Positions 15,209 to 35,800 of a stretch of DNA of 64,000 nucleotides are shown piece by piece. Below the pieces are notes generated by a model that had not been told where the DNA came from, ran no database searches, and worked only from the letters and a program-made list of their open reading frames with translations. Every line of letters starts with the position of its first letter. Within the stretch, counting starts at the first letter, position 1. The position numbers were made by a program, and so were the translations under genes. The stretch spans positions 3,453,168 through 3,517,167 of the forward strand of contig JACSVZ010000016.1 in the NCBI GenBank assembly GCA_014706295.1, in the 5' to 3' direction. The stretch is from Lycocorax pyrrhopterus obiensis (Eukaryota > Chordata > Aves > Passeriformes > Paradisaeidae).

Positions 15209-16059
15209 AAAAAATAAGTAAGTGGCTGATGCATTGAACTGGACGGCTTGTGTACTGTATCAAAGTAACACCTTGCAGAACTAGAAATATCAGATGCTTC
15301 CACTGAGTTAATAATTACAAATAGTAATCTGAACTGTCTGGGATAGAAGAACTGTTAAACTTCGTCTGTGAAACTTTTTATAAGATAAATATATTTTGAG
15401 AAGTTTTAGATTTCTCCTGTATAGTTATACTTGTCACGCTTACAGGTGTGCTTCTTAGAAGCTAAGACACTTAACAGCCCTAAAACTTTTGAATAAAAAA
15501 AAATACCCCCCCTTAAAATCCTTCCCTTTATAAAAATGAATATATAAAGATTTCACTACAGTTACTTTACCTGCAAGACACATTTATACTTTCAACAGCA
15601 AAAATCAAAATGTCTTCCCTTAAGAAGTGTTTTGTTTTCAACAAAAAGCCTGATCTGTGAGTAGCAAAACTAAGTGACAATTCGTATTTTCACTGCGAGA
15701 TAAGGTTCAGTCCCTTGGATAGTTCTGGCACTGAACTTTGAAAATAAGTCTTGAGTACACGCTTGCATGCTTAATCTACTTGACTACTTTCTGGAGAAAC
15801 ATACTCATGTGCCTTGGTCATACTCCCAACTGAAGTGAACCAGAGCTAACCTTAGATCTGAGGAGCAACTTTCGATACTTCAGATTTAGAGCTGTAAACT
15901 GACAGAACTTAAAAGAAGAAAAAAAAAAGCCCACATTGCTTCACAAGGACGACTAAGCAACATAATGAATTTTAATCAGGTGGCAGAGATAGCTTTTCCT
16001 AGGTACAGTTAGAATGATGGCATCCCTCCCTCACTAAAATAGCACTAAGCTGGGCAACC

Positions 16060-16850
16060 ACCAACCATACGCGCTTTAACAAGGGCAAGTGCTGGATTCT
16101 GCACCTGGGACAGGGCTACCCTGGCTGTGTGTATGGACTGGGGAATGAGAGGCTAGAGAGCAGAGGTGGGAAGGGACCTGAGGGTCCTGATGGATGGCAA
16201 GCTGAATACGAGTCAGCAGCGTCCTGGCAGCCAGGAGGGCCAGTCCCAGGGAGCATCAGGCCCAGCATCGCCAGCCGGGCAAGGCAGGGGATCATCCCGC
16301 TCTGCTCTGCACTGGGGCGGCCTCACCGCAAGTCCTGGGGGCAGGTTTGGGCACCACAAGGTAAGAAAGACATTAAATTTTAGACAGAGTTCAAAGGAGG
16401 CCATGAGGATTGTGAAAGGTCTGGAGGGGAAACCATATGGGGAGCAGCTGAGGTCATTTGATCTGTTCAGCCTGGAGGAGACTGAGGAGAGACCTCATTG
16501 CAGTCTACAACTTCCTTGTGAGGGGAAGCAGAGGAGCAGACAATGATCTCTTCACTCCCGTGACCAGTGACAGGACTCAAAGGAAAAGCTAGAGCTGAGT
16601 CAGGAGAGGTTTATGTTGGATACCAGGAAGAATTTTTTCACCCAGAGAATGGCTGAGCACTGGAACAGACGCCGCAGGGAAGTGGTCACAGCACCAAGCC
16701 TGACAGAGTTCAAAGAAGGGTTTGAACAATACTCTTGGGCACATGGTGTGACTCCTGGGGATGACCAGGACTAAGGAGTTGGACTCAGTGATTCTTGTGA
16801 GTCTCTTCCAACTGAGCATATTCTATGATTCACTCTATGTTCATCTTTGG
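16060..16850 (+). mobile_element. CR1 LINE 3' fragment, about 0.8 kb
   Basis: 5'-truncated CR1: starts near CAAGGGCAAGTGCTGGATTC, passes through the RT C-terminal region (CAAAGGAGGCCATGAGG, TTCAGCCTGGAGGAGACTG) and 3' UTR (GAAGAATTTTTTCACCCAGA), and ends in a CR1-type ATTCTATGATTC tail at about 16,822-16,833. The frame is broken, so it is dead. Confidence 0.92.
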
Positions 16851-19800
16851 AACAAATACAGAGCATGTTCCTAACTCTACCCCAACTCATCAACTTGAGT
16901 CTCTAGAAGTCATGACAGAGAACACAAAATGTAAAAGATATTAGGGGTACTATTACTACACAGATTAGTACATATACACTCTTGGCACATTCCACACTAT
17001 CTACATGTGTCGCTCAGCCATAAAATCCCTGCCTCTTCAGTGGCTGATCCAGTGACTGAGGTTGCCCCAAACTGTTCACAAAATGCCTGGAGCGTGACTT
17101 GCTAAGTTCCACCACACCTCATTCTCATCTCCATGCTCACACTGTCACCAGCTTTTCTCGATCCTTACATGACCTGTTGTTAGTTTTTTCGTATTGACAC
17201 AGCCTCCACACTTTCCTCACATTTCCTATGTTTCTTATTTCCAGCCACCTTTCACACAGATTTATTCAGGACTCTTATTTATCCCTTTTCTCCTGGTCTG
17301 CTATACGATCCCATTTCAGCACATTCCCAGTTTAAATTTTGACTGTGTCTTCCTAAAAACGCAACATATCACGAGCAGGACCAGCTTTCTCCTGAGAAAG
17401 TTAATGCCAGGCAGTTATGGAAGACGTGAAAAAAATGCCACCTTATTTTAGGGAAAACATTTGCAAGCTCTCTCCCCATCTCCCAGGGTCTGGCTATCCC
17501 TAGGAACATGTAATCTCAAGTATGAGAACTGTGATACTATTCATATGATAAAACTTGATGCCAAGTGTCTCATTACTAAACCTAGAACAGCACTCAGAGC
17601 TAAATGTAAAAATAACAGGAAATGATTTAAGTATGTAGATTAGAAATGATGCAAAGAAAATATCAAATGCTTTGCAAAGTTTATGCTTATCTAGATGCAC
17701 AAAGGCTTTTAGTACAGTAACGAGAGGATATGAAAAGATAAAAGTTCAATAAATAAAAAAGAGTTTTGTTTAACCCATACAAGTGGCATCAAGAAGCCTC
17801 CAAGGAAAGTTTCTGAGGACTGACACGGATTATTTTCAGCAAGGAGCTGTGTTTTTCTATCTTTTGAAGACTTCCACGACTTTTTCTGAAAGAGCTTTAT
17901 TTTATCTGTGCTGAGGAAATGGTATGTCAGATAAAAGATTCCATTAAAAATCTAATTAATGAAGTGTCCAATTCTGAGTATTTATCGACATCAGACTTTA
18001 TCAGAGATGAGTTACTAATATAACTGGCTTAAGGCTAATTCCAGATAATTTTTTTTTTTGTTGAGAACTTTCGCTATGACCCGGAGGCCACCATCCTTAA
18101 TGGCACCCAACCTGCCTCCTTTTCAACAACCACACTTGTGCTGAGAAAGGAAGACTGGTAATACCTTAGCATCAGCATTCAAATTCCCCTGTAATTTAGG
18201 ATTTTATCATTAGTATCAATGCAATCTGCTTAGACAGTGCTTTTCTTCCTCCACATCCATGAGCAGGGCTGAAGGACAAAGCCCACAGCTGCACCAGTGG
18301 CTCTCACTGAAGGTGGATTCTGACGCCTACACAGAGTACTGTGCCCTATTATTTTTAATTCCATATGAAGTCACATCTGATGGAAATAAAGTTCTCATCC
18401 CTCAAGTACTTATAACTGACAATCTGTAAAAATGGTTTCACCTAGTTCAGTATTTATCTACGCCTTGCAATCATCAGACACACAAAAAGAAGCAGAGGCA
18501 AGAAATCCTAATGATGCAGAGAACTTCTTATGGAATCATCCTGTATTTCAGCAGCACTGAGAGCTGGCTGTCCTGGGAAACTCTAAGGTTTCTCAATATT
18601 CCTCCAAGCTTAACAGAATAGATGGGTTACAAATATTAGTGTAAAATTTGCCCTTGAGCTCAAAGTGAGTGATTATGTAACTTTCAGCTTCAGGACAATT
18701 TTAAGGGATGAAAATATTTCAAAGTGCATCTGAAATAATCTCTTTCTGGCACAGTGCCTCTTCATCCTTGTCTCATGAAAAGCCTTGACAAAAGTGCGCA
18801 GTATAACTTCTTTTATAGCACAGAGCTGTGGTTCATGTCTCATGATCTCTTTTACCCATTCCTTGAGAATTCCATGTATTTCCTATTAATTTTTCAGAAT
18901 TTTCAAAATACTGGTTCTAGATAAGAATCAGAACTCTAAGACTTAGTATGCTGTATGCTACCCACAAATGAACTAGAATTTTTAGGCATATTGGGTGCCA
19001 CCAGCTCCAAGAGCAGTCTTCAATATCCTCTAATTCTCCTGGAATTGTTTTAGGAAGCAGAGCAAAAGCCTGAAGCTATCACCTTATCACCATCTTTTAA
19101 TCATAGAAACCAAGCACCTCAACTTAGTGGATCAACCCCGCATTTTTCTTCAATCCAGAATACTTCACAAATAGAAAGCTGATATAAGTCAATACAGCAG
19201 GTAGTTCCTTAACTCTCAGATGGATTTCTACTTTTAACACATAGAAGTGGATATTTCAATTAAGCCTACCTATAATAAAATTCCTATACAGAGAAACCAA
19301 TGCACTTTAGTCTTGAAAGTCATTATCAGGAACAACGTGGAGTTACCAGGTGACACCTGAACATTTTTTTAGTAGCCTCAAGCAAGAAATGGGATTCTTC
19401 CTATATAACGTAGGTTATACCCACCATCCTAACAAGCAGCAATGACTGAGATTATCTACAAGCTCAGGAAAGGGTGTAAGTTTTCACACTTCAAGTCCTT
19501 GGTGCTACTTAACTCAGAGCAAAGTGTAGAGAAAGATGCTAGGGAAATATATGTTGTGTGATACCTTCCATTTATGAAGCAGGAAATTGTACACAATATT
19601 TGTAACTTTTAATCTCACAAAGGCAGAGACATTTCCTAATGAGAAGAGTGAATGAGACTATGAAGAGCCCACCGTGCACAAAAAAGCAAAGGAGCAGCAG
19701 AAGGATTACTGGCATAACACGAGCAGCAGAACACGGCTCCTGCATCACAGATTGTGTGCAAGTGATCCCAACTGTCTGTGCAGGAAAAAAATCTCTCACA

Positions 19801-22800
19801 GATTCACTATTAACATAAATTCCTTAACATTTATCGTGCCTAGTGCACATGAAAGGCACAATCATTTGCAGCTGTTCCTCAACTGATTCAGCTGCAACAC
19901 CTCTCTCCCCCAGCTCAGCTTTGGCAACAGAGATTAACGAAGATCAAAGACCTGCAACACAAGCTGGCAAACAAAAAATCCACCAACAAAGACGAGACTG
20001 AACTGGTCCAATACCAGCATTCCAAAACAGTTCACCTTTTTTAGTTCAAAAATTCAAGGACTTGTCTTCTCTAGATTGATATGGTTGGTGCCACTATCAG
20101 CCAGGTCTCATCTCATCCTGAGCTTCTGTTACGAGTAAAAAAACCTTCTAATATTCATGTAGGGATGCATCAGTAGACTAGAAGACATTTCAAATATACC
20201 TGAAATCCCAACAGTCTAAAGAAGCAATCCCCACAAAAAAATCCCTGAAGGTTTAAACAGTAGGCTTCCTTACAAGAAACATGGTATTGACAGACATGCA
20301 TTTCTGGAATTTGCTGAGTTTTCTCTCTTTGCTAAGACCAGGAAAAAAAAAAAGTAAAACCTCATATAAGGGTAATAAAGTTGGAAACAGCAATGTTAGG
20401 ATTTTTTTTTCTTTTAAATTATCCAATGTAGAGTTCAATTATATTCCAAGACAAGGAAACAGTTTTAGAAGTTATTTGCTTCAAGGTTAAGAGCTAGATA
20501 ATAATGCATGTTTAAAAGTGAGGGACTAAGCTGAAGATGTAGTTTGGGTCCTTGGGTTCCTTTTACCTATGGAACTCGCGTCTAAATTAAGTACAGGATT
20601 TGCTACTTGACTGAGGGAAAAAAAGGAAGAGATCCTTCCCTTTCAGGCAGAAAGTGCAGAGAATACAAACCATACAACAGATTTAAGCAGTTTAAGGAAC
20701 TTCATGGTACATTATTTGTTAATAAAGACTGAGAAGTGGAAGAGAAGGAAGGAATAAATTCATTCCTCAGTTATTTCAGTAAGACTAGAGGTGGAAACGC
20801 TTTTTCAGAACCTGCAAGCAGATGAAAAGTCTGTTTACCACAATTGCTGTGACTCCTGAAGGCACAAACACGTGTTATTCGGTAGGTGACAGTGTTAAAA
20901 ATTAGATGTTGTTACAAACTGCACATTATAAACCTAGGCAGAATGCAATGAAATCTTGATTGCTTTTAATTGGTTGAATTAGGCTAAGACAAATCTTTTG
21001 TCAAGTCTACCACACTGGCTGAAAGATAATTTGGTGTATTATCCTATTCTAGAGAAAGAAACTAGAAAAACTTATCTACAAAGTATTTTAAAAAGCATGG
21101 GTTATACCATCCTTCAGAGAGTTGGGTGGAGTCATCCTCCTCAAAAGACCTATTTAAGGCAGGCAGCCTTTGAAATCCTGGGAATATAGAGCTGATCTAC
21201 ACTTCAAAATGAAACATTAGAGTCCTCCCAAGCACTCATTTCTACGGGATTCTGAGGGACTGTGAAAGGAAGGAGAAGGAAGGACAGGGGAACTGAGAAA
21301 TTCAAAATCTGTTTGTAGCCTCCTAGCCCATGATGACATGCTGGGAATAATTAAGGAATCCTGTGTTTATTAATGACCTACTCAAAATATTCTCAGAGAT
21401 ACATCAGCACAAACACACTACCCAGAACACCACTGCCACCAGTAAAAATCAGCAATAGCATTAATTTCTCATATAAATAAAGGGACATGAAGGTTGTACT
21501 GCATACAGTTTTTCACTAGATGTTTTTTGCATTATTAAAAGCCATCCATCCATGTGTATGTTCTCACAGAAACGTTCCCAGCATTAACTTCATTGCAACA
21601 GTTTACACAAAAGATCTGAGAGTATTTTATTGGAAATGCCTTAAAGAGGAACAGATTATTGTAATGAAAATAAAATATTGCTATACTATAGTCTGTTTTC
21701 CATGTCTTATTTTAAAAAGAACATTTTTTTTTTAACATCAGTAAAGTTCTACCTGCGTGTTTTAGTAAGGGCACTAAACAGCACTTGTTACCTTCATCAA
21801 GATAGCACCAGGAGAGAAACTCACACAGGCAGAAGCAACTGGTGCAAAATCAGGCCCACAGCAGCTCTACCTCAAGAGAAAAGACAGGCAGTACCTGGGC
21901 TGTGGGGAAGCAATGACACTCAATGCTATCTCCTCCACCTACAAGTTCTTCCAAGATAATTCACTTGAATTATTTAAAGATGGTTCCCCAAGAAAACAAG
22001 ATTTTAATCCTATTTATTTCTTTAGTGTATTAAAAAGGAGCCTGATAAATCTGCATGTACTGCTAACAAAATGCCCAAACTCCACCTCCTGTGCTCTGGA
22101 AAGCCATGGTGGTAGAAACAACAGCCAAAGCAACATTAAGCAGTGAAAAACTGGCCAGCAACGGGATTTGGAGATTAAAGAAAAGAGACCCAGAACCTCT
22201 GGCACAATGTATGAAGAAGCCTAGAGGGTGTCCTGTTTATCTTCTCTTTGACCAATTAAACGAAAGTGGATCCAGTTAATAAGTATCTCATGCAGGCCAT
22301 GTATTCATCAGTAAAACTACTGAAAAAATGTGAAGCCTATTACAGACAGCTGAAAGAACTGCAGGAAAACCTTGGGAATTCATCTTATGTAATTTACCAC
22401 TTCCATTGTTTTTCCAATACTCTTCAGAAGGTAAGTCTAGAATTGTTGCTTCAGGCCACTTTTAAGGGAATCATTTCAATAAATAATAGGAATAGATTTT
22501 AGTTTGCTCCAGTGCAAGCAAAAGCACCTGCAGTAAGTCTATGGAATTCTGTCTTTTGTATCAGCAAAGCTTATCCCAGTAACTTTAATGCTCTCTACAG
22601 AACTGCTTTAAAAGCATTCCTTACCATCAGAATCTTCAAATCTGTTTTTTAAAATATGTTCCTTAATTTGTTGTTGAAAAATCACTAAGAATAACAATAT
22701 ATTGACATACTATCCCTGTGAGTGCTAATCTTTTTTATTAGTACATCTGACTGTAAACTGATAATTACATTTGATTTTTATAATTTGGTGTGACAACTTG

Positions 22801-24289
22801 AAGACACCTTAACACGTGAAGTGAAGCTCTGGACCTAAAGGACACTGTAGAACTCCTTCAACTTCACCAGTATTATCCAGAATAGCTGTATGATGTGTTA
22901 AAGTAGGAAATAAAAATAATACCCCAGCATTGTATTTGATCTAAACAATGTACATAAAATCCTTTTGACATAGTGACACCAAAACTTTAATTTACAGATC
23001 ACTAACTGGATGGCAATGGCATGAATATTTACAAAATTGGAAGGCTGTACTAAGCCAAGTATTACAGGTCACACTTGTAACTCTGTAAAAGCAGAATGCA
23101 CATGGAGAAGCCAAAAGCTGAAGATCACTATCCTAAAGCCGTAAGCCCTAAGCTCCAAATAACAGAGTGAAAGATTGTATTTTCTACCAAGAAAATTACA
23201 TGTTACCCATCAGCTCTTCCAAATAATTCTTCTGACCATATTTAAAAGCAGTCCTAGAGACCAAAGCCAAATCAAACCTGTATGTTTGCAGAGACATCCT
23301 CCCAACAACTACAGGTTTGAGTATTATTTTGCTTTGTTGTGAGGGATTTTTTTGCTGGTGTTCTTTGGGTTTAGGTTGGGGTTTGGTCTTTTTTTGCTTA
23401 TCTGACAGTAGACACAAGGAATAATCTGCCCTGTTCAATTTCATCCAAAGATGTTAAAGTCTTCAAACCACTTCCAACCTACACAAAAGGTGAAGTGTAT
23501 TGTGGGTAGATGATGTAAGTAAAAGCAAATGTATTCTTTATAGAACTATGTGCAAACTAAAAATGGAATATTGAGACATGTAAACTGTAAGAAACTATAG
23601 GATAATTCTATCTGAGGTCTAGTCACAATCAAATGTTAACATACACAAGGTAACAAGAAAATGTAGTGCAAGTTCTGTTATCTATAGCCTAAATTAAATG
23701 TTTTTCTCCTTCTACTTTACACAGAACATTGAAAGAATGTAGAAGTGGAGGGATTTTTATAACCTTGACAACTTGGCATGGAGGCAATCCCTATTTCCTC
23801 CACATGGTTAGTACATACCTGGAGGAGGGTACAGAATATGTTTAGGGCAGAATGATTTCTTTGTAAAGCATCAAGCAAAACAGTCCCAAATCTGAGGCCT
23901 TCCAGAGTAACAGGTGTAAATTATATAAGCTAGAAATTTGTTTGCCAGGTCCTGCAAAGAGCACACCTACTATAATGTCTATGGACACATGCTGTTAAAA
24001 TACCATCTCTGCAATAATGCTGAAGCTCAATGTCTTTGCAAAGTAGTGGTGTTTAATGTAACATGCTTGTAAAACAAGAGGAGAGCTTAAGAGTCAAAAG
24101 AAACAGGGAGAACTCTACTTCATAAAATACGGAATGCAGGTCCAAGTTAGAGGCATGATTTAAAAAAAAAAATTCCTTAATTTAGGAAAGCACTGAACAA
24201 GCTCACAAGAACTGAAAGCCCATGTTTTTACTACAAACCTTCTTTGCAGATTATCTGCAAATCTACAACCTTCAGTCTCATAGCAGCCT

Positions 24290-24295
24290 TTTAAT
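24290..24295 (-). terminator. ATTAAA hexamer downstream of the intron 7 read-through stop
   Basis: ATTAAA on the minus strand about 480 nt after the read-through stop codon. A single variant hexamer in AT-rich intron is weak evidence for a real site. Confidence 0.15.
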
Positions 24296-24773
24296 ACATT
24301 CTCTTATTAAATTATGTACCTTGAACATCTCTGCAAAAAAGGAATAGCTGTCAGAAGCTACTGCTATTGCTCATTAGGATTGCAGCAAGAGAAGGAGAAA
24401 GGCTCAAGAAGACCAGTGGAAAGGCACCAGAATTTAGTGTACATAGATGCTGGACAGAAAGCTTTAAGGAAAGCTAGGATTACTTGCCTGTGCTATAAAT
24501 GACGTGATCAAAATTTACCTGTATTCTCTACTTAAATACTCTCTTCCTCTTAAGGAATGAGAAATAACTACCTTGCCTCTGAAGAAATCAGAATGAAAGG
24601 TACACCTGTGAGAAGAATGGAATCCTCTGCATGAAGATGCATGTTCTGAAATAACAGTGGGCACCAAGATTAAGCTTTGGAGAAAGATAAATGTATTCCT
24701 GATCCAGAAACAGCTGTTTCTACCAAATTAGGAGCAGTAAAATGTCCTTCTACCCACCTACATTGTTTAGAGT

Positions 24774-24982
24774 TTAAGTGGAGAGTAAACAGTGTAATGC
24801 CATTGTGAACTGCAGCCTCTCTGAATATAAGGCACCTATAGCAGCAGCCAAACAAAAACTTGCTTGGAGCATTAAGACAAAAACTGTAGACAAGCTGATA
24901 CTTCTGTATTGTGAACACCTAGTTAAAAAAAAAGGTTTTCCCCCTCTTGAAATACCCCAATCAGTACTTTTGGTACACATAC
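24774..24982 (-). CDS. WDR33: Possible second WDR33 read-through tail into intron 7
   Basis: Past the exon 7 donor the frame stays open for 69 codons ([15 protein letters not shown]... to a TAA at 24776-24774), giving a hypothetical 310-residue protein. Residues around [19 protein letters not shown] form an uncharged hydrophobic run of about 25. The donor GAG|GTATGT is good and the nearest poly(A) hexamer is an ATTAAA about 480 nt beyond the stop, so this is weaker than the intron 6 case and may be chance. Confidence 0.25.
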
Positions 24983-30806
<5,824 letters not shown>

Positions 30807-32817
30807 TCATGACAAAAACCCCACATTACCTTCTCCCCTAACTTAAGTTTACAAGGATGACTACCAGCTTCAGAAATTACCGTTTCTTGGTAAAAAAACC
30901 ATCTGCAGATTCCTCTGAATAATTATTTTCCCTTGTGCCACGTAACACCAACATCAAAGCAGTTAAATACTTTTGTTCTCTATCAAGAGGAATTCTGTAT
31001 TTAAATACTTCATTATTAACCTTGCATTACCATCCCTAAACTAAAAATGTGCACGAAAAGAACGCCCTTAGTAAAACAGTATAAATAAATGCAAGAAATG
31101 GCAAGATCCTTCCACAGAGGATATTTCAGATTCAGTATAAAAAAAATGGAAACACCACAATAATCATAAATTAATTTAACTATTAAAAGAGAAAAAGTTT
31201 TCAAATGTTGACTCAACATCTTATTCTATGATGTAAAAATAAAATTACACTCCTTTCCCACAACTTCTTGTAAATGGACCACAGATCACATTCTACCTGT
31301 AGGTATACTTTCAATTCTGTTACTGCAAAACAAATGAATTACATCTTTAACAAGGTTTAGTAAATATAACCAAGACTCACTGAGAATGTAAAGAAAACGC
31401 GAGGGGCAGGGAAAAGATTTCAATATTCAGAATTTTTCTGACAGAGAGAAATGAGTGTAAAACCTCATTTTTCAGTCTAAGAAATCCTTAAATGATGAGA
31501 TCACAGCAACTCCTTCAGAGCTGAAAACTACAATATACACAGTCTTTAAAGTATATACTAATTTCAGACTGCGCCAGTTCCAGACTGAACCAATGAAAGC
31601 TCAAACTTCATTTTGAACATGTTCTTCCCCCACATCCTGAACTCACTTTGGAAAACATTTTAACCAAAAGAAACCAGCACTGCCATCAAGGGAATTCAAA
31701 AATGCCTGGAAACTCTCCTTTGCACAAAGGGTTAAGTGTTTACACAGAAGCAAAGTGCATGTAATAAAAGAAAAAGGAAATAGCAGATTTCTTTTAAAAA
31801 AAGATTACATAATCTGCTTGAAAATTCATGAATGTACTTTCCTAAGTAGTTAAAATACTCATATCCTCAATTTGAAAGAGTTGAAAAGCTGTTTCACTGC
31901 CAATTTTAAAATTTTATCTTGCTTTTTTTGATCCCAATAGTTCAAAAACATTTCCATTTTTAAGCAGCAAAATAAAGCTAAGATAGAAATGTTACATAGA
32001 AGAGTCTGTTTAAAAGCAGTGCAGAGTTTGATTCTTTTTAAGAGATTCTTTCTAATCACTAGGAGCAGGTTGCCCTTTAAATAAATATCAGGCAGTTTGT
32101 TGGCATAGAGCAGTGAACAGCTCTGCAAATTTAAGACTTACACACTCCTTTTCAAGCTAACAAAGTGCAACAAGCCAGCTATAAAACAAGCTACCTACAG
32201 CACCCAGCTCCTTGCAACACAAACAACTCCCACACTAAAGCCATCACAACTATTCTCCATTCAAGACAAACCAGTCCAAACTAAAATACCACATTTCCTT
32301 AAATGAAGTAAGGAAATTGAACACCTTTGGCAGGTGTAGCACCTTATTAGAACAGCCTGGTAACTGGAATGAAGGGAGTGGAGAAGACAGACAACAGCTT
32401 CAAAAAACCAAACCTTCATCTGGTGGCTGGAAGGTTCATTTGCCTGAAAGTTGCCCCATAACAGGCATACCAGGGGGTCTAATCAGACACCACGTGTCCC
32501 CAAACACTACGCTCCAGACCACCACTGTAACACACAGCTACTACAACAATAAGATTGTCTGAAACAAGGTATCCAAACTTTCTCATACAGGAATTACTTC
32601 AAGTTCCCTTAACACCATCTCGAATTCTCTTACAACTCGGCAGGAGGTATGAAACTGTTGTACAGAAGGTTTCAAGTGTTAAATATCAAAGGTAAAATTT
32701 TATTGTTGGGAGTTCATATCAAAAAAGAGAAAGTGGCTTCTTCAAGCGAGCAGAACAAGCTGGTATTAAACATACAAGTCTATCAAGTCTCCTAAATGTA
32801 GTTACTCAATAGTCAGG

Positions 32818-32882
32818 GGAAAAAACCCAACAAAAACAAACAATCAAAAAAAACCCCACAAAAAACAACAACACACCACAAG
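32818..32882. repeat. A/C-rich low-complexity patch
   Basis: About 60 bases almost free of G and T (runs such as ACAAAAACAAACAATC). Similar patches occur at about 12,045-12,080, 46,915-46,940, 55,775-55,805 and 57,605-57,635. Confidence 0.8.
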
Positions 32883-35800
32883 AAGACCCAGAAACCCAGA
32901 TGAAATTTCCAGTACTACTCTTTCTCAAGTCTGAAGTTTGACACTTCCTTATACCAATCAGTGCTCTAAACCAGAAGAAAGATACTTTTTCTAAACCATA
33001 CATTTATACTCTCTAACAGGCAATGCAAAAATAAATGTCAAGAACTGAGACCAAGAATGCAGACAAAGGTATATGCTGGGGCTTCCAAAAAAAATCTGAT
33101 CAGCTATATTTGCAAGAAAACATTACATAAAAATCTCTTTTTAGGGAAACACTGCAAAACAACATGTTAATACTTTATTTTCACGTTCCAGGAGAAAAAA
33201 ATCTTCTGAAGAAATTTTCTGCATTACTATCATTGGTAAATAAAGCATTAAGTGTGATATGGGTCAATTTAGATTGCAATAGTTTTAGGTGAGTCCAACC
33301 AGTGTCTAGCTTAAATTAGCATAAACAACCTTCACTTAAGATTCAATCCATATTAGCAAAAACTAGGACCGAAGGCATAAACATGTTCATTACACCTCTT
33401 TATGTCTACAGATCCTTCCACACTCATGATTATGACAAGACATTAAGTGACATTACAACAACATCACAGGGGAGATGACACAGGATTAGAAAAATGAAGC
33501 ATTTATACCCTGATTCTTCAACTTTTCAGATCACTGCCTCTGTCACGAAAAGCCTTCTACCTGCATTAATGAACTCTGAAAAAAGTATTGTTTATCCAGC
33601 TGCTTAGGAACATTTTCTTCTAATAATTGCTTCAAATATTACATTTTAGCCACATAATATCCTCATCACATCATGTGTGCATATAACAAGTATATAATCC
33701 ATGAACAGATACATAAAAAATGTGCGCACACACAGACACACAAGTGCATATACACACCAAGTGAAGCTTCCAAGCAAAGCAGCTTTAGAAAGAAATGGTT
33801 TTGACACACAATTATCAAATGAAACAAGAACATTTTTTCCCAAAGACCTCTACTCCAGCCAGACAAATATACCCATTTCATGCTTAACTTACCAGTATCC
33901 TACTTGGTCTTTTGGTGGGACAAACCAAAGCCTCAACAGGCTCTCCTTAAGATCTTTTTTATCAACTACAACATCAGAATTCAGCATGTCTATTAGCTAA
34001 AGCTCCTTTTGTATTGGCAGTGTGAGCAGAAACATGCGAACACATACTGGAGGACACTGTGCAATCCAGTGTAGTAACATCGGATTTCCTATTTTAAGTA
34101 AAGTACCAAATTTTTTCTTTATTTTAGAGTCCATCAACAGGATTTTAAATTGAAGAAACCATATTTTCCCTAATTCACACAATTAGAAGCAACAGCAAGA
34201 TTTGTTTCCAACATCTGGCATAAGTCAGCTCTTATTTTATTGCTTCTGGACAGCAGTGTTACCAACCAACTGCTTTTTCTTCTAGTTCATTACACCCTTA
34301 TCATAATGCGAACTAAGTTCATTTTTGTATTCCATTTTTCCATGCATCCTTATCAGTTTTCCACTTTCTGTCCCCATAAACACGCCTTTCAAAGCTTCAC
34401 ACATTTTGAGACATAAATGTATTTGGGGATATAGACACTACAGAGCAAGCCTTTCATTCCTACCTATTAGTGCCATAAGGATGGTCTAGTGATGCCATCA
34501 AGTAATCAGAGGGATGTTACTGGAGAACAGAACTAAAACAAAAAAAACTCATGATAATCTCACACCCAGAGCAGTACAGTGTAAAGGCAGATGGATTTGG
34601 GCACTTCCTTTGCTTTTTAAAATGAGCAGAAAGTCACATACAGTATTAGTCAGTTGCAGAAAATGGTTACCACTTAATTCACGTACCCAAATAAGGCTGC
34701 AAAGGTAATACTGGCACTTAATGCAGTAGTGTTGTTACTTTATCATCTTACTTGGATATGGTTGTTCCTTTTATATAAAAATGAATCTTGCATTAAGTTC
34801 TGAAAATTGACAGATTCTGACTTCAATCATGCAACCAAAGCAATTCACACATAACTTCACTAAATCAAAATAAAACAAATTAGGCTACTCAAACCAAACT
34901 AAAACCACCAAACAGGTAAAGCTTGGAGAAAAAGTCATGGCTTATATTAAATACATCACTACATCTAGGTAGCTCAATACTACAAGAAAAAAAATCTGAT
35001 TCATGTATAATCTTGACATATTTCATATGGTTTATGCAAGAAATAAAGCTCATCATTAATGAAGTGCAGCAACCGGTAACTAAAACATCCTTGCCTATTT
35101 AATAGCTACTTTTAATTAAAGGTAAAGCAACTCGGGTGGAATACAGTGAGTTATAAACTGAACATGTCAAAAGAAAAGTATGTTTCCAAATGGTAGCAAA
35201 GAAGGTTATGCTGCAGAGTGCAAGCAGCCAGTTACTTTTCAAACCCTACGCTGCCACTAAACACAACATGCTGAAGCTTAAAAGACATTGAGCCTGAAAC
35301 GGCTAAAGCAGCAAAGGAAAATGAGTGCTAAAAATTTCCTGAGTGTATCTATATAGTACTTCTCTAAATGTGTATTAGACAGTTCTACTACAAAGTACAC
35401 ACAGGCTTTAAAACAAGAACTTTTACAGTGTAACAGAAACAGTGAACATTGTCAGTCGTTATTTGCACTGCAACAGCACATCGGAGTTCAAAACATGGTT
35501 TGGGACATTCAGTGCAAAACACAGGATTGAAGAAGAACCATCTCAGCTTCCTGAGGCCTAAGAATAAGATAAGAACACCACAATGCAAAGGCACCTTACC
35601 AAGTTTATTGTTCAATACAACTTTCTTTAATTAGCAAAGCACTTTTACATCTACAAGGTAGAGATAACTAACTTCCTTTTAGTAACATCTTTAAAGTCCT
35701 ACTGCCAATAGTCGTCTCTGAGAAAACATATCTCTACATTTTTTAATTTGTGTATTAAGAAATCTATAAGCACATCTGAATAAACACACCTGTTCTGAAA

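Larger units (their letters stand above)
1..24982 (-). other. WDR33: WDR33 intron 7 (5' part), no conserved exon seen
   Basis: About 25 kb without any exon matching the WD40 blades 4-7 or the collagen-like tail of WDR33. The short open frames here are neither conserved-looking nor flanked by splice sites. The stretch holds two CR1 copies (about 13,535-13,760 and 16,060-16,850), an AT-rich patch near 13,030-13,105, homopolymer runs (T15 at 4,094-4,108; A19 at 13,385-13,403), inverted repeats at 10,781-10,798 and 15,171-15,208, and a TG-rich patch at 23,330-23,400. Confidence 0.75.

Noticed and set aside
16129..16546. Plus-strand open frames of 84 and 126 codons
   Set aside because: They lie wholly inside a 5'-truncated CR1 copy and are not in the reverse transcriptase frame as an intact domain.
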